Assembly: GCA_041917055.1 (NCBI GenBank) | Contig: JAYRYJ010000010.1 | Span: 62,001 to 126,000, forward strand | Direction: 5' to 3' | Source: Pseudaquidulcibacter sp041917055 | GTDB taxonomy: Bacteria > Pseudomonadota > Alphaproteobacteria > Caulobacterales > Aquidulcibacteraceae | Length of the DNA: 64,000 nt | Shown: positions 7,955-17,706 of the stretch, one piece after another | Numbering within the stretch: position 1 is the first letter of the stretch | Layout: the number at the start of each line of letters is the position of its first letter | The notes under the pieces: model-generated | The model's input: only the letters and a program-made list of their open reading frames with translations | Databases searched by the model: none | Told to the model about the DNA's origin: nothing | Position numbers and translations under genes: made by a program

Positions 7955-9937
7955 TTATTGACCGGGCTTTAAAACGCCTGCCAAAAAGCGCTCTAATTCC
8001 ATGAAATATCGGGTTTTGCCAACTTCGGTCGATAGCCAATGGTCTTCTTTTGGGATTTCGATATACTCGTGTGGAATATTGGCTTTTTTCATGGCCTTTG
8101 ACATTGCACGACTTTGCTCAATTAAGACCACGGAATCCTCAATCCCATGAATTAATTGCACCGGAATTTTGATTTTGGAAACAGAATAAATTGGCGAAAT
8201 TGCATGGATTTTTTGTGTGTCATAGCGCGACGCACCAATATGCTCCTTCCAATAGGCAACCGATGCCGAATCTTCGCCGGATTGCGCTTCTTCGGCAATG
8301 AACATTGCCGCCAAATCAAAAACTCCGCCATAACTTGATGCACATGTATATTTGTTTGGGTTCAATGTTGCACCAACCAAAGCCGAATAGCCACCGTAAG
8401 ACGCACCGACAATACAAGTGCGTTTTGGATCCGCCCATTTCTGAGCCACCGCCCAATCAAACGCCTCATCAACATCGGATTGCATTTTTCCCGCCCATTG
8501 ACCATAACCAGCCATCATGAAATCATAGCCGTTTCCGGTTGAGCCGCGAAATTGCGGCTGAATTACCACATATCCGCGAGTTGCCAAGAATTGTGATAAA
8601 TCGTCAAAATCGGGTGAATCTTTTGCCCTTGGACCGCCATGAGGAAGAACAATTGTTGGCATCGGCTTGGTGATATTATCAGGTTTTGTCACATAGACCG
8701 GAATTTCCAAACCGTCTGATGCTTTGAAAGTGTAGCGGGTTTTTGGCGGCAATTTGAAATTCGTAAAGCTTTCAGGAATTACCGATAATTCGCCGGCGCT
8801 TTTTGTTTCAATATTGAATAAATAAGTTTTGGGCACGCTATTCCCACGTTCAACCCCGACCAAAAAATTGGAAAATTTTGCATCCCAGCCAAAAATATCA
8901 ACTGATTGGCCTTTGAATGTCTTATCCAATAATTCTTGGCTTTTTGCCAATTTTTCCTCAAGCCATTTCATTTGCCGATTGTCGTCGTAATAAATTGCAA
9001 TCGGCTTCTTTGTAAGCGGGTCGGTCTCAATACCTGCTATTGAAGCTTTTTCATTTGGTGAGTGGCGCTCTTTGGTTTTTGTTTCAATATTATATTTGAA
9101 TGCGACTGATACACCGTCCACATCTTCGGTGATTAACAGATTGTCTTTGTCCAAAAAGCCCTGAATATCATACGGCAATTCTATTTTGCCTGGCCATTCG
9201 TCGAAAACTTCCCATTTTTTGTTTTTATATTTTAAAAGTGCGGTTTTATTATTGGGCTTGTCAATGTCCAATCTTAGGCGGGGAACGCCTTCTGGATCTA
9301 TGAAAAATTCACGCGTTTTAGTATTGCCGGTAACAAGGTTTTTGCCTTTGCCGGTGTCTAAATCGCTATAATAAAGTGAGAGCATCAAGTCCCTGTTTGC
9401 ATTTTCTTCAAATAAAAACGGGTTATCGACGAGACCCGCAATAAGGACACGATTATTAGCATTATCGACTTGGACAACATTCAAACTCACATTCTGCTCG
9501 AGCCTATCGTCCGGAACCAGAATTTTGGTTTTCTTAGTTTCCAAATTATAGGATATTGTTCGCGATATTTCATATTTATACAACGAGGTTTTAGAAGTCT
9601 TATCGGTATCAAGAAAGAAAGAAACCGTAATCAATAAATGCCGATTATCGGCGAAAAACAATGACCTTGGCTTAACTTTGTCACCGGTAGCAATTGGGTT
9701 TTCGGTGCCTTCTTGCAAATCCAATAAGGTCAAAACAGCATTTTCATTGGGCCCCGACATAAAAGCAACATATCGTCCATCAGGTGAAATCACAAAATTC
9801 CTATCAAGCGATTTTCCAAAATCTGCTGCGCTTGGAACAATTGGCGCATTTGCGGTCTGAGCCAATAATATGTCGGGCAAAAATGAAATTGCAAAAATCG
9901 CGATTAAGAATTTTGCCTTTCCCTTAATATTAATCAT
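7955..9937 (-). CDS. S9 family prolyl oligopeptidase-like peptidase, paralogue 2
   Basis: A 660-residue secreted serine peptidase with the same plan as its neighbours: a signal peptide ending near LAQTA, a propeller domain rich in SPDGRYVAF-type repeats, and a hydrolase domain with Ser in GASYGGY, Asp in HGIEDSVV and His in KEDHWLS. The ATG at 9937, with a GGAT ribosome site, is preferred over a TTG one codon earlier. The roughly 40 bp across its stop codon is nearly identical to that of paralogue 1 (TTTTCAAGCGCTCAAAAT just downstream of both), which supports tandem duplication. Confidence 0.88.
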   Translation of the reverse strand: MINIKGKAKFLIAIFAISFLPDILLAQTANAPIVPSAADFGKSLDRNFVISPDGRYVAFMSGPNENAVLTLLDLQEGTENPIATGDKVKPRSLFFADNRHLLITVSFFLDTDKTSKTSLYKYEISRTISYNLETKKTKILVPDDRLEQNVSLNVVQVDNANNRVLIAGLVDNPFLFEENANRDLMLSLYYSDLDTGKGKNLVTGNTKTREFFIDPEGVPRLRLDIDKPNNKTALLKYKNKKWEVFDEWPGKIELPYDIQGFLDKDNLLITEDVDGVSVAFKYNIETKTKERHSPNEKASIAGIETDPLTKKPIAIYYDDNRQMKWLEEKLAKSQELLDKTFKGQSVDIFGWDAKFSNFLVGVERGNSVPKTYLFNIETKSAGELSVIPESFTNFKLPPKTRYTFKASDGLEIPVYVTKPDNITKPMPTIVLPHGGPRAKDSPDFDDLSQFLATRGYVVIQPQFRGSTGNGYDFMMAGYGQWAGKMQSDVDEAFDWAVAQKWADPKRTCIVGASYGGYSALVGATLNPNKYTCASSYGGVFDLAAMFIAEEAQSGEDSASVAYWKEHIGASRYDTQKIHAISPIYSVSKIKIPVQLIHGIEDSVVLIEQSRAMSKAMKKANIPHEYIEIPKEDHWLSTEVGKTRYFMELERFLAGVLKPGQ

Positions 9938-10020
9938 CAATATCCTCGCAAAATCCCGAATTTGAATATATCAAATAATTATTGAACACCGAAAAATGGA
10001 AGTGTGTTTGACAATGAAGC

Positions 10021-11952
10021 TCACTTCAAATGTTTGGCAAGAAACGTCTCTAAAATGGATAGGAACTTTGCTTTTCCTACATCGGTTGAAAGCCCATGGT
10101 CTTCTTTTTCAAGGGCAATAAACGTCACGTCTTTTCCGGCATTTTTTAATGCCTTTGCCATTGCCTCGCTTTGCTTTAGTGGAACGGTCGTATCTTCCAC
10201 GCCATGAACCAAAAGAATTGGCATTGTCGCGTTTTTGGCGGAATTAACAGGTGAAATTTCTGCAATTTTCGCAACCGAATATTTGGCAAATCCAATATGC
10301 TCGCGCCAATAAGATTGTGCGAGGTCGCCGCCACCGACACTATCCTCTACTAAATCTTCACGCACTTCAGCTAAATCGAATACGCCGCCGTAACTTGCAG
10401 CGCATTTGAATTTTTGCGGCGTTTTTGTGGCACCGACCAATGCCGAATACCCGCCATAAGACATTCCAAAAATGCAGACTTTATTCGCATCAACCCATTT
10501 TTGCGATATCGCCCAATCCAAAGCTTCGATAGTGTCGCTTTGCATTTTGCCCGACCATTCGCCTTTTCCTAAATCTTCGTATTCTTCGCCTTTGCCTTGG
10601 GAGCCACGAAATTGTGGTTGAATAATAACATAGCCGCGAGAGGCCAAGAATTGCGAAATTTCATCAAAATCAGAATCGTCTTGTGACTGCGGCCCACCAT
10701 GGGGTAATAGAATTGCCGGCATGGGATTTGTTATTTTATCAGGTTTGGTGACAAATACAGGAATTTCCAAGCCATCAGACGCCTTGAAAGATAATAGTTC
10801 TTTTTTAGGGCCGACATAATTGTCAAAAACCGGCAAAGCCCCACCAAGAATTCTCGCGCTTTTAATTTTAGTGTCAAACAAATAGACAAGCGGCGCGATA
10901 TTTCCGGCTGACACACTTATCAAGAATCTGGTCTTGCTTTCATCCCAATCAATAATGTCGACTTTTTTGTTAGGAAATGAAGCATCAAGGATTTCTTGGG
11001 ATTTTTTCAAGTTGGGATCAATCCATTGAAGTTCATTTTGATATCCATCAAACCTAAAACCCAAAGGCTCAAAATTATAGGGGTCAAGGATTGTCGTTGA
11101 AATGTCTTTGCCTGCGGGTGCACCAAAATCATAGGGCGAAAGTTTTCCATCATTTAGGTTCAAGAGTCTAACGACATTTTTCTCATCGATTCGTTCAAAG
11201 ACCAAGACAGAGTTTTCATCGACAAAGCCTTCAATTGAATAGGGCACTTTAAATATGTCTTTCCAACTTAAAAACTCGACCCATTTTTTTCCATCCCACT
11301 TCATATAACGCGAGGTTTTATTTGAAATGTCAGTGTCATATCGTATTTTAGGATTGCCCAACTTATCGAGAAAATAGCTTCTAGTATCTTCGTCACCGGA
11401 CGCAATCTTCCCGCCCTGTCCGGTATCAAAATCGGTGACATATAATGCCCGGCCGGTATTACCAACTGCGTTTACTATTGCGCGGTTTTTCTTTGAATCA
11501 ATGTATTGGATCGGAAAACTTGTATTATTGTTTACATCAATATTTGGTACCAAAAGCGCTGTTTTTCCATTTGTAACATTATAAGAAATTGTCCGCGATA
11601 TTTCATATTTGTAATTGCTGTCTTCGGCTATTCCATCCGGTTTGTAAAAGAAAGACACGCGGATCAATAGGTGCTTGTCGTCGCCCCAATACGCAGATCT
11701 GAATTTTGCTTTCCCTAATGGGATGGGTGTCATCTTATTGCTATCAAGTTCAAGGTGATACAATAAAGCGGATTCATTTGCGCCATTCACAAAAGCTATA
11801 TTCTTGCCATTAGGCGAAATTGAGAAGCTTCTGTCCGGCGAGGCCGCGAAATCGGCGGCAGTAGGCGGCGCGGATTGCGCGCTAAGTTGAACCGGGAAAG
11901 ACTGCACAAGTCCAATAATTATTAAGACAAATATTTGCATGAAGAATTTCAT
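10021..11952 (-). CDS. S9 family prolyl oligopeptidase-like peptidase, paralogue 3
   Basis: A 643-residue secreted serine peptidase. The reading frame extends to 12027, but the ATG at 11952 starts a proper signal peptide (MKFFMQIFVLIIIGLV...QLSAQ), so it is chosen. Catalytic Ser is in GMSYGGY, Asp in HGVEDTTV, His in KEDHGLS. The usual Trp after the His seen in the other two paralogues is Gly here. The C-terminus is shorter (ends AKHLK, lacking GVLKP). It is probably the first gene of the three, after the asd terminator. Confidence 0.88.
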   Translation of the reverse strand: MKFFMQIFVLIIIGLVQSFPVQLSAQSAPPTAADFAASPDRSFSISPNGKNIAFVNGANESALLYHLELDSNKMTPIPLGKAKFRSAYWGDDKHLLIRVSFFYKPDGIAEDSNYKYEISRTISYNVTNGKTALLVPNIDVNNNTSFPIQYIDSKKNRAIVNAVGNTGRALYVTDFDTGQGGKIASGDEDTRSYFLDKLGNPKIRYDTDISNKTSRYMKWDGKKWVEFLSWKDIFKVPYSIEGFVDENSVLVFERIDEKNVVRLLNLNDGKLSPYDFGAPAGKDISTTILDPYNFEPLGFRFDGYQNELQWIDPNLKKSQEILDASFPNKKVDIIDWDESKTRFLISVSAGNIAPLVYLFDTKIKSARILGGALPVFDNYVGPKKELLSFKASDGLEIPVFVTKPDKITNPMPAILLPHGGPQSQDDSDFDEISQFLASRGYVIIQPQFRGSQGKGEEYEDLGKGEWSGKMQSDTIEALDWAISQKWVDANKVCIFGMSYGGYSALVGATKTPQKFKCAASYGGVFDLAEVREDLVEDSVGGGDLAQSYWREHIGFAKYSVAKIAEISPVNSAKNATMPILLVHGVEDTTVPLKQSEAMAKALKNAGKDVTFIALEKEDHGLSTDVGKAKFLSILETFLAKHLK

Positions 11953-11981
11953 GTTGCAGTCTCCAAAATAATAAGACGCTA

Positions 11982-12020
11982 AATAAAAGCGCGCCGATTT
12001 ATATTTATATCGGCGCGAAT
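11982..12020 (-). terminator. Intrinsic terminator downstream of asd
   Basis: A 9-bp GC-rich stem (CGCGCCGAT at 11990-11998 with ATCGGCGCG at 12009-12017) and an AT-rich loop. On the minus strand it is followed by CTTTTATTT. It separates asd from the S9 peptidase genes, which therefore need their own promoter. Confidence 0.75.
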
Positions 12021-12051
12021 TCACCATGAATTCTATTTTGGGTCAAGTAAA

Positions 12052-13098
12052 TTATCTTTTGCCAATCAGGCCTTTGTCCAACATTAATTGGGCAATTTGC
12101 ACCGCATTCAATGCCGCACCTTTGCGCAAATTATCGGAAACAATCCACATAGCGAGGCCATTCTTAACCGTCGGATCTTTGCGCAAGCGTGAAACAAATG
12201 TTGCGTGCTCACCGACGCATTCGATGATTGAAGTATAACCGCCATCATCGCGTCTATCAAATAAAACCACACCCGGTGCGTCGGAAAGAATTTCCATTGC
12301 TTCTTTATCCGAAATCGGCGCTTCAAATTCAACATTGACCGATTCACCATGTCCAACAAAAGTAGGAACACGAACGCAGGTTGCACTGACTTCTATGCCT
12401 TTATCCATGATTTTTTTGGTTTCGACCTTCATTTTCCATTCTTCTTTGGTCTCACCGGCGACGCTATCATTGGCATCGTCATCATCCATGAATACATCAA
12501 TATGTGGAATACAATTGAATGCGATTTGTTTGGTGAAATTTTCGACCTTAACTTCGTCATTAACGAAAATGGCGCGGGTTTGCGTCCATAATTCGTCCAT
12601 TGCCTCTTTGCCTTTGCCGGAAGTTGATTGGTAGGTCGCGACCACTATGCGCTTGATTTTCGCTTTGTCATGCAATGGTTTAAGCGCGACAACCATTTGA
12701 ATGGTCGAACAATTTGGATTGGCGATAATGCCTTTTTTCTTGAAGCCTTCGACCGCGTCGGGGTTTACTTCAGGCACGACAAGGGGAACATCAGGGTCCA
12801 TTCGCCATTGTGATGAATTATCAATCACCACGCAGCCTTGTGCGGCAATTTTCGGGGACCATTCTTTGGAAACCGAACCGCCCGCACTCATAAGCGCGAT
12901 GTCATAACCCGTAAAATCAAAATTTTCGAGCGCTTGGCATTTTAGGGTTTTATCACCAAATGATACCTCACGCCCGATAGAACGGCGTGATGCAACGGCT
13001 GCAACCTTTTCGACAGGTAGTTTCAATTCATCAAGAATATTCAACATTTCACGACCGACATTTCCGGTCGCCCCAACCACGGCAACTTTAAGACCCAT
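12052..13098 (-). CDS. asd: Aspartate-semialdehyde dehydrogenase
   Basis: Asd reduces aspartyl phosphate to aspartate semialdehyde with NADPH, at the branch point to lysine/diaminopimelate, threonine and methionine. The 348-residue protein begins with the NADP-binding VAVVGATGNVGREML, has the catalytic Cys in NPNCSTIQMV (about 130), and ends with VSDNLRKGAALNAVQI, typical of the family. The ATG at 13098 with an upstream GGGAAA is preferred to a TTG two codons earlier. It is followed by an intrinsic terminator and appears monocistronic. The gene pointing the other way is pyrF. Confidence 0.95.
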   Translation of the reverse strand: MGLKVAVVGATGNVGREMLNILDELKLPVEKVAAVASRRSIGREVSFGDKTLKCQALENFDFTGYDIALMSAGGSVSKEWSPKIAAQGCVVIDNSSQWRMDPDVPLVVPEVNPDAVEGFKKKGIIANPNCSTIQMVVALKPLHDKAKIKRIVVATYQSTSGKGKEAMDELWTQTRAIFVNDEVKVENFTKQIAFNCIPHIDVFMDDDDANDSVAGETKEEWKMKVETKKIMDKGIEVSATCVRVPTFVGHGESVNVEFEAPISDKEAMEILSDAPGVVLFDRRDDGGYTSIIECVGEHATFVSRLRKDPTVKNGLAMWIVSDNLRKGAALNAVQIAQLMLDKGLIGKR

Positions 13099-13214
13099 TT
13101 TCAATTTCCCGATTTAATAAGTTTGCGCGTCTTTAGCCATTTTTATGCATTTAGAAAAGCGCTTTGCGGTATTTTTCCTTTTAATCAAAGCAATGAATTG
13201 TTAGTGCTTTCATT

Positions 13215-14123
13215 ATGTCTAGTGAATCAGGTTTCGGTAATATTTTGAATCTTCGCGCTTTGGAGCGGAACAATCCTTTATGCGTCGGTTTAGATCCGTT
13301 TCCGGACTTAATTCCATCTTTTTTCGGTCATGCGCGCAAAATCGCGACATTGCGGGATTTTTTCGGTGAAATCATTGAAATCGCCGCGCCTAAAGTTCCG
13401 GCGATAAAACCGCAAATCGGGCTTTTTGAACCATTTGGGCCTGACGGCATTGCCCTTGTCGGCGAATTATCAAAACAGGCCAAATCGCATGGGGCAATGG
13501 TTATACTTGACGCAAAACGCGGCGATATTGGTTCAACTGCTCAAGGCTATGCAGATGCCTATCTTGGCCCCAATGCAGTAATTGAATGCGATTGCATTAC
13601 GTTAAACCCCTATATGGGAATTGAAACCCTTGAACCCTATGTCAAATATTGCGAAAATTCGAACAAAGGCATTTCGGTTTTGGTGCGCACTTCAAACCCT
13701 GGTTCAATTGATTTCCAAGAATTGGACTGTGGCGGCGAACCATTATGGATTAAAGTTGCGCGTGCTTTACAGCCCATAGAAACGCGCCTTTTGCGCGGTG
13801 AGCAAAGCGCCTTAATGGTAGTAATAGGTGCCACCTGGCCGGAACAGGCGCGAAAACTGCGCGAAATTCTGCCAAAATCACAATTCCTAATCCCCGGTTT
13901 TGGCGCACAAGGTGGAAGTGCACAAGACGCTTTGAATGGTTTTGTAGCCAAAGGCAACCACATAGAGGGCGGCGTTGTAAATTCTTCGCGCGGAATACTT
14001 TATCCCAAAGGCGCAATCGACGCCAAAAACCGCACAGAATGGCGTATCTGCATCGAAAGCGCTTTGGAAAATGCTATAAACGAACTTAGAACTGCAGCAG
14101 ACTCTTTTGTCGGATTGATCTAA
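13215..14123 (+). CDS. pyrF: Orotidine 5'-phosphate decarboxylase, type 2
   Basis: PyrF converts OMP to UMP, the last step of de novo pyrimidine synthesis. The 302-residue length and the motifs CVGLDPFPDLIP, PAIKPQIGLFEPFGPDG and the catalytic VILDAKRGDIGSTA (Asp-Lys pair, about 100) identify the longer type-2 subgroup rather than the roughly 230-residue E. coli type. Its 3' end overlaps the convergent DUF533 gene by 4 bp. It is transcribed divergently from asd across about 115 bp. Confidence 0.93.
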   Translation: MSSESGFGNILNLRALERNNPLCVGLDPFPDLIPSFFGHARKIATLRDFFGEIIEIAAPKVPAIKPQIGLFEPFGPDGIALVGELSKQAKSHGAMVILDAKRGDIGSTAQGYADAYLGPNAVIECDCITLNPYMGIETLEPYVKYCENSNKGISVLVRTSNPGSIDFQELDCGGEPLWIKVARALQPIETRLLRGEQSALMVVIGATWPEQARKLREILPKSQFLIPGFGAQGGSAQDALNGFVAKGNHIEGGVVNSSRGILYPKGAIDAKNRTEWRICIESALENAINELRTAADSFVGLI

Positions 14124-14785
14124 GCGATCATCGCCTCGTCATAAACAGTTTTTGCAAGTTCGGGCGTGATTTTTAGCTTTGTTGCCAGTTCAGAAAGATA
14201 GGCTTTCTCTGCTTCACCATCAGGATTGATCGCAACGAAACTTGCGGCATAAATTTCAAGTGCTGTCGGTTCATCAATAGCCAAAGCGACAAGACCATCA
14301 GTATCAATCGCGCCATTCAATTCGTCAAAAAGGAATAGTTTTTCCTCATCACTTAGATCGGCGTTTTGCATCGCATTATAAAGTTTTGATTTTTCAGAAT
14401 CGTCAATTTTGCCATCGGCCTTCATTGCATTGATTATCGCTTTGATTGTTAATTTGCCCAAAGCCTCACGATTGGCATCATTAGGCAAGAATTTTTGATC
14501 TTCACCACCTTTGCCGCCGCCATGCTTTTGCCATGCGTCATAGGCAAGCGCGCCAAGTGCTGCCAAACCGCCGGCAGTTGCCAATTTACGACCGAATTTG
14601 CCCATGACACCAGATATTAACAAAGCGCCCAAAGCACCAGCCGCAGCGGCACCCATTGCAGTATTTTTGCTCTGCTCATCGGATTTAATGCGGTTTATCA
14701 TCGCATTGCCTTCGGTTTTCACCGCACCCAATCCCTTTGGCAATTCTCTTTGAAGGGCGGAAATTATTTTATCGGCATCAAACAT
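14120..14785 (-). CDS. DUF533/TerB-like membrane-associated protein
   Basis: The 221-residue protein resembles the DUF533 (YebE-like) family. It has an N-terminal helical part (MFDADKIISALQ), a Gly/Ala-rich hydrophobic stretch (about 55-90, MGAAAAGALGALLISGVMG...), then a C-terminal TerB-like helical domain with acidic DGKIDDSEK and DTDGLVALA motifs. The ATG at 14785 is preferred over upstream frame extension because GGAT precedes it. Function is unknown; an envelope-associated metal-binding role is a guess from TerB. Confidence 0.75.
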   Translation of the reverse strand: MFDADKIISALQRELPKGLGAVKTEGNAMINRIKSDEQSKNTAMGAAAAGALGALLISGVMGKFGRKLATAGGLAALGALAYDAWQKHGGGKGGEDQKFLPNDANREALGKLTIKAIINAMKADGKIDDSEKSKLYNAMQNADLSDEEKLFLFDELNGAIDTDGLVALAIDEPTALEIYAASFVAINPDGEAEKAYLSELATKLKITPELAKTVYDEAMIA

Positions 14786-14852
14786 TTTTAATCCTTTCAA
14801 ACCTAAGGCAAATATTTCGGTATGATGGATTGAATTTTCAAGGCCGGAAAAA

Positions 14853-15248
14853 TTATTCGCCAAAAAATGCTTTATATAATAAGCGACCCGGGGTGACGGT
14901 GAAAGCTAATGCGATAAATAGCCCACCCAAATAAAGACCCATCATAAATGCGCGATGCAATAAAATATTGCCTTTTTTTATGGCCCAAATCGCCAAAGGC
15001 AGGCCAATTAAAACCCATGCCGTAAGCAAAAAAGTCAAAGGAATCGCGCCTTGTTTTCGCTCTGGCATAAAAAAGGCGCTTATTCCGACAATCGCCATTA
15101 ATCCGACCCAAGACCAACCGAATATTCGGTGAAGACTACTGCCTTTTTTCAATGCAAATTGAAGCGCGCCGATAATAACGCAAAAAACCGCCACGGCGAT
15201 ATGCGCGCGCGTCAATAAAGGTGCGTCTAAAAGCGGTTTCAAATTCAT
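14853..15248 (-). CDS. DUF2306 family membrane protein
   Basis: A 131-residue inner-membrane protein with four hydrophobic segments (about 15-33, 43-60, 68-87, 95-118). It has conserved His residues in LTRAHIAVAV, SLHRIFGW and LLHRAFMMGLY, as usual in DUF2306. The His pairs suggest heme or quinone contact, but no function is established. It lies about 70 bp upstream of the DUF533 gene on the same strand and may share a transcript with it. Confidence 0.75.
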   Translation of the reverse strand: MNLKPLLDAPLLTRAHIAVAVFCVIIGALQFALKKGSSLHRIFGWSWVGLMAIVGISAFFMPERKQGAIPLTFLLTAWVLIGLPLAIWAIKKGNILLHRAFMMGLYLGGLFIALAFTVTPGRLLYKAFFGE

Positions 15249-15460
15249 GCGTCAATTTCGCACATCAAATTCGTTGAAACAAGTTGTGCAAGCTAAGACT
15301 TATTCGCAAAAACATGCGTCAAAGTGGCGCATAGTTTTCCGACTTTTGTTTAAGATTCAAAAATTGAATGTCAAAAATTATGAAAACCCACAAACGCGCG
15401 AAATTATCTATTTACAATTTAGGATTCTTGAGTCTTAGATTGTTGATATTATAATTAACA

Positions 15461-16966
15461 TTGGCGGTTGTCTTGAAAAAGGCGGTGGGAAAGAAAACAA
15501 AGCGCTTACGAATTGATGCGCGACCTCGAACTTCGAGTGTTGTGGAGATTGACGCACGCCTACCAAAATATCGAAACTTGCGCGAATCCGCCGGAAAGCA
15601 AAACGGAATTCCAAGCGCAAATGGTGCTGCAACAAAATTCATTAGCGCGTTAATTTTTATGTTTGGTATCTGCACGCTCTTGGGCGGTCTAGGTGTTAAA
15701 TATTTCTTTGTTTTCTTTGTCATTTATTCCTCAATTGCGGCGCTTTCATTGCTTTTACGTTTGTTGGCTGTTGCAACATGTGCAAGGATAAGAAATCCGG
15801 AAATAGGCAGTGGCATAGTTAATATCGCCCCAATCTACACAATACTAATCGCGATTTACAAAGAAGAAACAATAATTCCTGCGCTTGTTTCAAACCTTTC
15901 AAAAATAAATTGGCCGAAAGATAGGCTTGATATTATCTATCTTTGTGAATCAGACGATATCGCAACTCAAAACGCAGTTCGCCAATTTGCAAACCCTTCA
16001 AATTCGCGCCTTGTTATAGTTCCAAACGGTATTCCAAAGACCAAACCACGCGCATTGAATTATGGTCTGAATTTAGCACGCGGGCGGTTTTTAACAATTT
16101 ATGATGCCGAAGATTGCCCGCATCCTAATCAATTGCGCGAGGCATTTGATTGTTTTGCATCAAATAGCGCGGATGTCGGTATGGTGCAGGCGCCGCTTAT
16201 TACCCATAATGAAAAAGAAAGTTTTATTGCCGGTCAATTTGCCCTTGATTATGCAATTTGGTTTCAGATTCTATTGCCATTTTTTGCGCGTTTCTTTGGT
16301 TTTATCCCTTTGGGGGGAACTTCAAATCATTTTCGGGTTTCGGTTTTGCGGCGCGCTGGGGGTTGGGACGCTTATAATCTTACCGAAGATGCAGACCTTG
16401 GAATTCGTCTGGCGCGTTTGGGTTATAAGGCAAAAACAATTTCCTCTCCAACATATGAAGAATCGCCGCCGAAAATTTACCAGTGGGTGAGACAAAGAAC
16501 GCGTTGGATTCAAGGTCATTTACAGACTATTGCCACTCATTCACTTGCTTCAAAAACCTCGTTTAATCGCTTAAAATATTCGCATTTCTTGGGCGCATTT
16601 TTTACAATTTTCTTGGGGCCGCTATTCATTTTTATTCGTATTCCATTATTGGTGGTTTGCGCAATTCAAAAGCCGGTTTTCGAAATGGCGGAATATATTC
16701 TGATTTATGGTTTGGCTCTTGAAATCTTGATTTGTGCTGCTGCGATTATTAAAGATGGGCGAAATCATTTGTGGCGCTGTATTATCACAATGCCGTGCTA
16801 TTGGATTTTGCAAACAATCGCTTATTTACGGGCAAGTATTCGATGTTTCACACATCCATTCATTTGGGAAAAAACTGCGCACGGCGCAAATGCTCGACAG
16901 AGCATAAAGATAAACAGGAAGCCAATAATTGGAAATTACCGTTTGGTTATTGATAGTAATTCTTAA
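15461..16966 (+). CDS. GT2 family processive-type glycosyltransferase
   Basis: A 501-residue membrane glycosyltransferase with two N-terminal membrane segments (about 60-110), a GT-A catalytic domain and three or four C-terminal membrane segments. Catalytic signatures are the Asp-rich LCESDD, TIYDAEDCPHP (DxD), LTEDADLGIRLARLG and the QRTRWIQGHLQT product-binding motif. This is the D,D,D,QxxRW pattern of BcsA-like, XagB-like or NrfB-like enzymes. I infer exopolysaccharide synthesis. The start is uncertain: the frame begins with TTG at 15461 and other TTG/GTG codons follow, and none has a good ribosome site. The small gene downstream overlaps its end. Confidence 0.83.
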   Translation: MAVVLKKAVGKKTKRLRIDARPRTSSVVEIDARLPKYRNLRESAGKQNGIPSANGAATKFISALIFMFGICTLLGGLGVKYFFVFFVIYSSIAALSLLLRLLAVATCARIRNPEIGSGIVNIAPIYTILIAIYKEETIIPALVSNLSKINWPKDRLDIIYLCESDDIATQNAVRQFANPSNSRLVIVPNGIPKTKPRALNYGLNLARGRFLTIYDAEDCPHPNQLREAFDCFASNSADVGMVQAPLITHNEKESFIAGQFALDYAIWFQILLPFFARFFGFIPLGGTSNHFRVSVLRRAGGWDAYNLTEDADLGIRLARLGYKAKTISSPTYEESPPKIYQWVRQRTRWIQGHLQTIATHSLASKTSFNRLKYSHFLGAFFTIFLGPLFIFIRIPLLVVCAIQKPVFEMAEYILIYGLALEILICAAAIIKDGRNHLWRCIITMPCYWILQTIAYLRASIRCFTHPFIWEKTAHGANARQSIKINRKPIIGNYRLVIDSNS

Positions 16967-17141
16967 TATTGCAATCGCAGTATTCAGCTCTTGGCGTGCA
17001 TCATTACCTGCAAAAATGGGAAAAATCCGAATGATACCGTGGCAAGCAATAGCAATATTGACTACATTTTTGGCGATTATTTCAATTGTTCACTTACTGA
17101 ATCTTTTTGGATTTAAAACCGGCAATTCACAACGTTATTAG
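16929..17141 (+). CDS. Small two-helix membrane protein
   Basis: A 70-residue protein with two hydrophobic helices (about 4-20 and 38-60) and a basic loop between them (SLPAKMGKIRM). The start would be a TTG that overlaps the end of the GT2 gene by 38 bp, suggesting coupling to it. The PWQAIAILTTFLAIISIVHLLNLFG pattern resembles short conserved proteins of unknown function in Alphaproteobacteria. It could be an accessory of the glycosyltransferase, but only position supports that. Confidence 0.5.
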   Translation: MEITVWLLIVILNIAIAVFSSWRASLPAKMGKIRMIPWQAIAILTTFLAIISIVHLLNLFGFKTGNSQRY

Positions 17142-17205
17142 TTTGCAAATGTTTCAAGATTAATTAACTTTAATATTCTAAACATAGAAAAACAAGGAAC
17201 AATTA

Positions 17206-17706
17206 ATGGTCGATTTTTCGAAGGGATTGCCAATTTGCGTGTTGGTTGTTGATGACAACCATCACATGCGAAGCCTTATTAAGGAATTGCTTAAGGCAAT
17301 TGGCGTCAATAATGTCTTAGAAGCTGCTGATCCGACCGACGCATTTGAGATTTTGCGTACAAATCCCATCGATTTATTATTAGTCGATTTTTCAATGCCG
17401 ATGATTGACGGTGTCGAATTCGTTCAAATGATAAGGAATAGCGCCGATAGTCCAAACCCCTTCATTCCGGTTATTATGGTTACAGGCCATTCCGAACGTT
17501 CCAAAGTTATGGCAGCGCGCGATGCAGGCGTGAATGAATTCTTGGTTAAACCAATCAATGCGCGCAATCTTTTGTCTCGTTTGCAATCCGTTGTTGAAAA
17601 TCCACGTCCCTTTGTCAAAGTCGCCAATTATTTTGGACCCGACCGCCGGCGCGGCGCAAACCCGAAACACGAAGGCCCATGGCGCAGGCGTGATGATCTG
17701 GCATAA
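17206..17706 (+). CDS. CheY-like response regulator with basic C-terminal tail
   Basis: A 166-residue protein with one receiver domain: acidic pair in VLVVDDNHHM, phosphoacceptor Asp in LLLVDFSMPMIDG (about 57), Thr in VIMVTGH, and Lys in EFLVKPINA. There is no DNA-binding output domain. After the receiver, a tail has NYFGPDRRR and PWRRRDD, a basic motif seen in other alphaproteobacterial single-domain regulators. The role is therefore probably protein-protein signalling. No histidine kinase is in the window. Confidence 0.88.
   Translation: MVDFSKGLPICVLVVDDNHHMRSLIKELLKAIGVNNVLEAADPTDAFEILRTNPIDLLLVDFSMPMIDGVEFVQMIRNSADSPNPFIPVIMVTGHSERSKVMAARDAGVNEFLVKPINARNLLSRLQSVVENPRPFVKVANYFGPDRRRGANPKHEGPWRRRDDLA

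Noticed and set aside
17155..17175. CtrA-type site (TTAA-N7-TTAA) upstream of the response regulator
   Set aside because: TTAATTAACTTTAA is AT-rich and close, but the spacing does not match the consensus.
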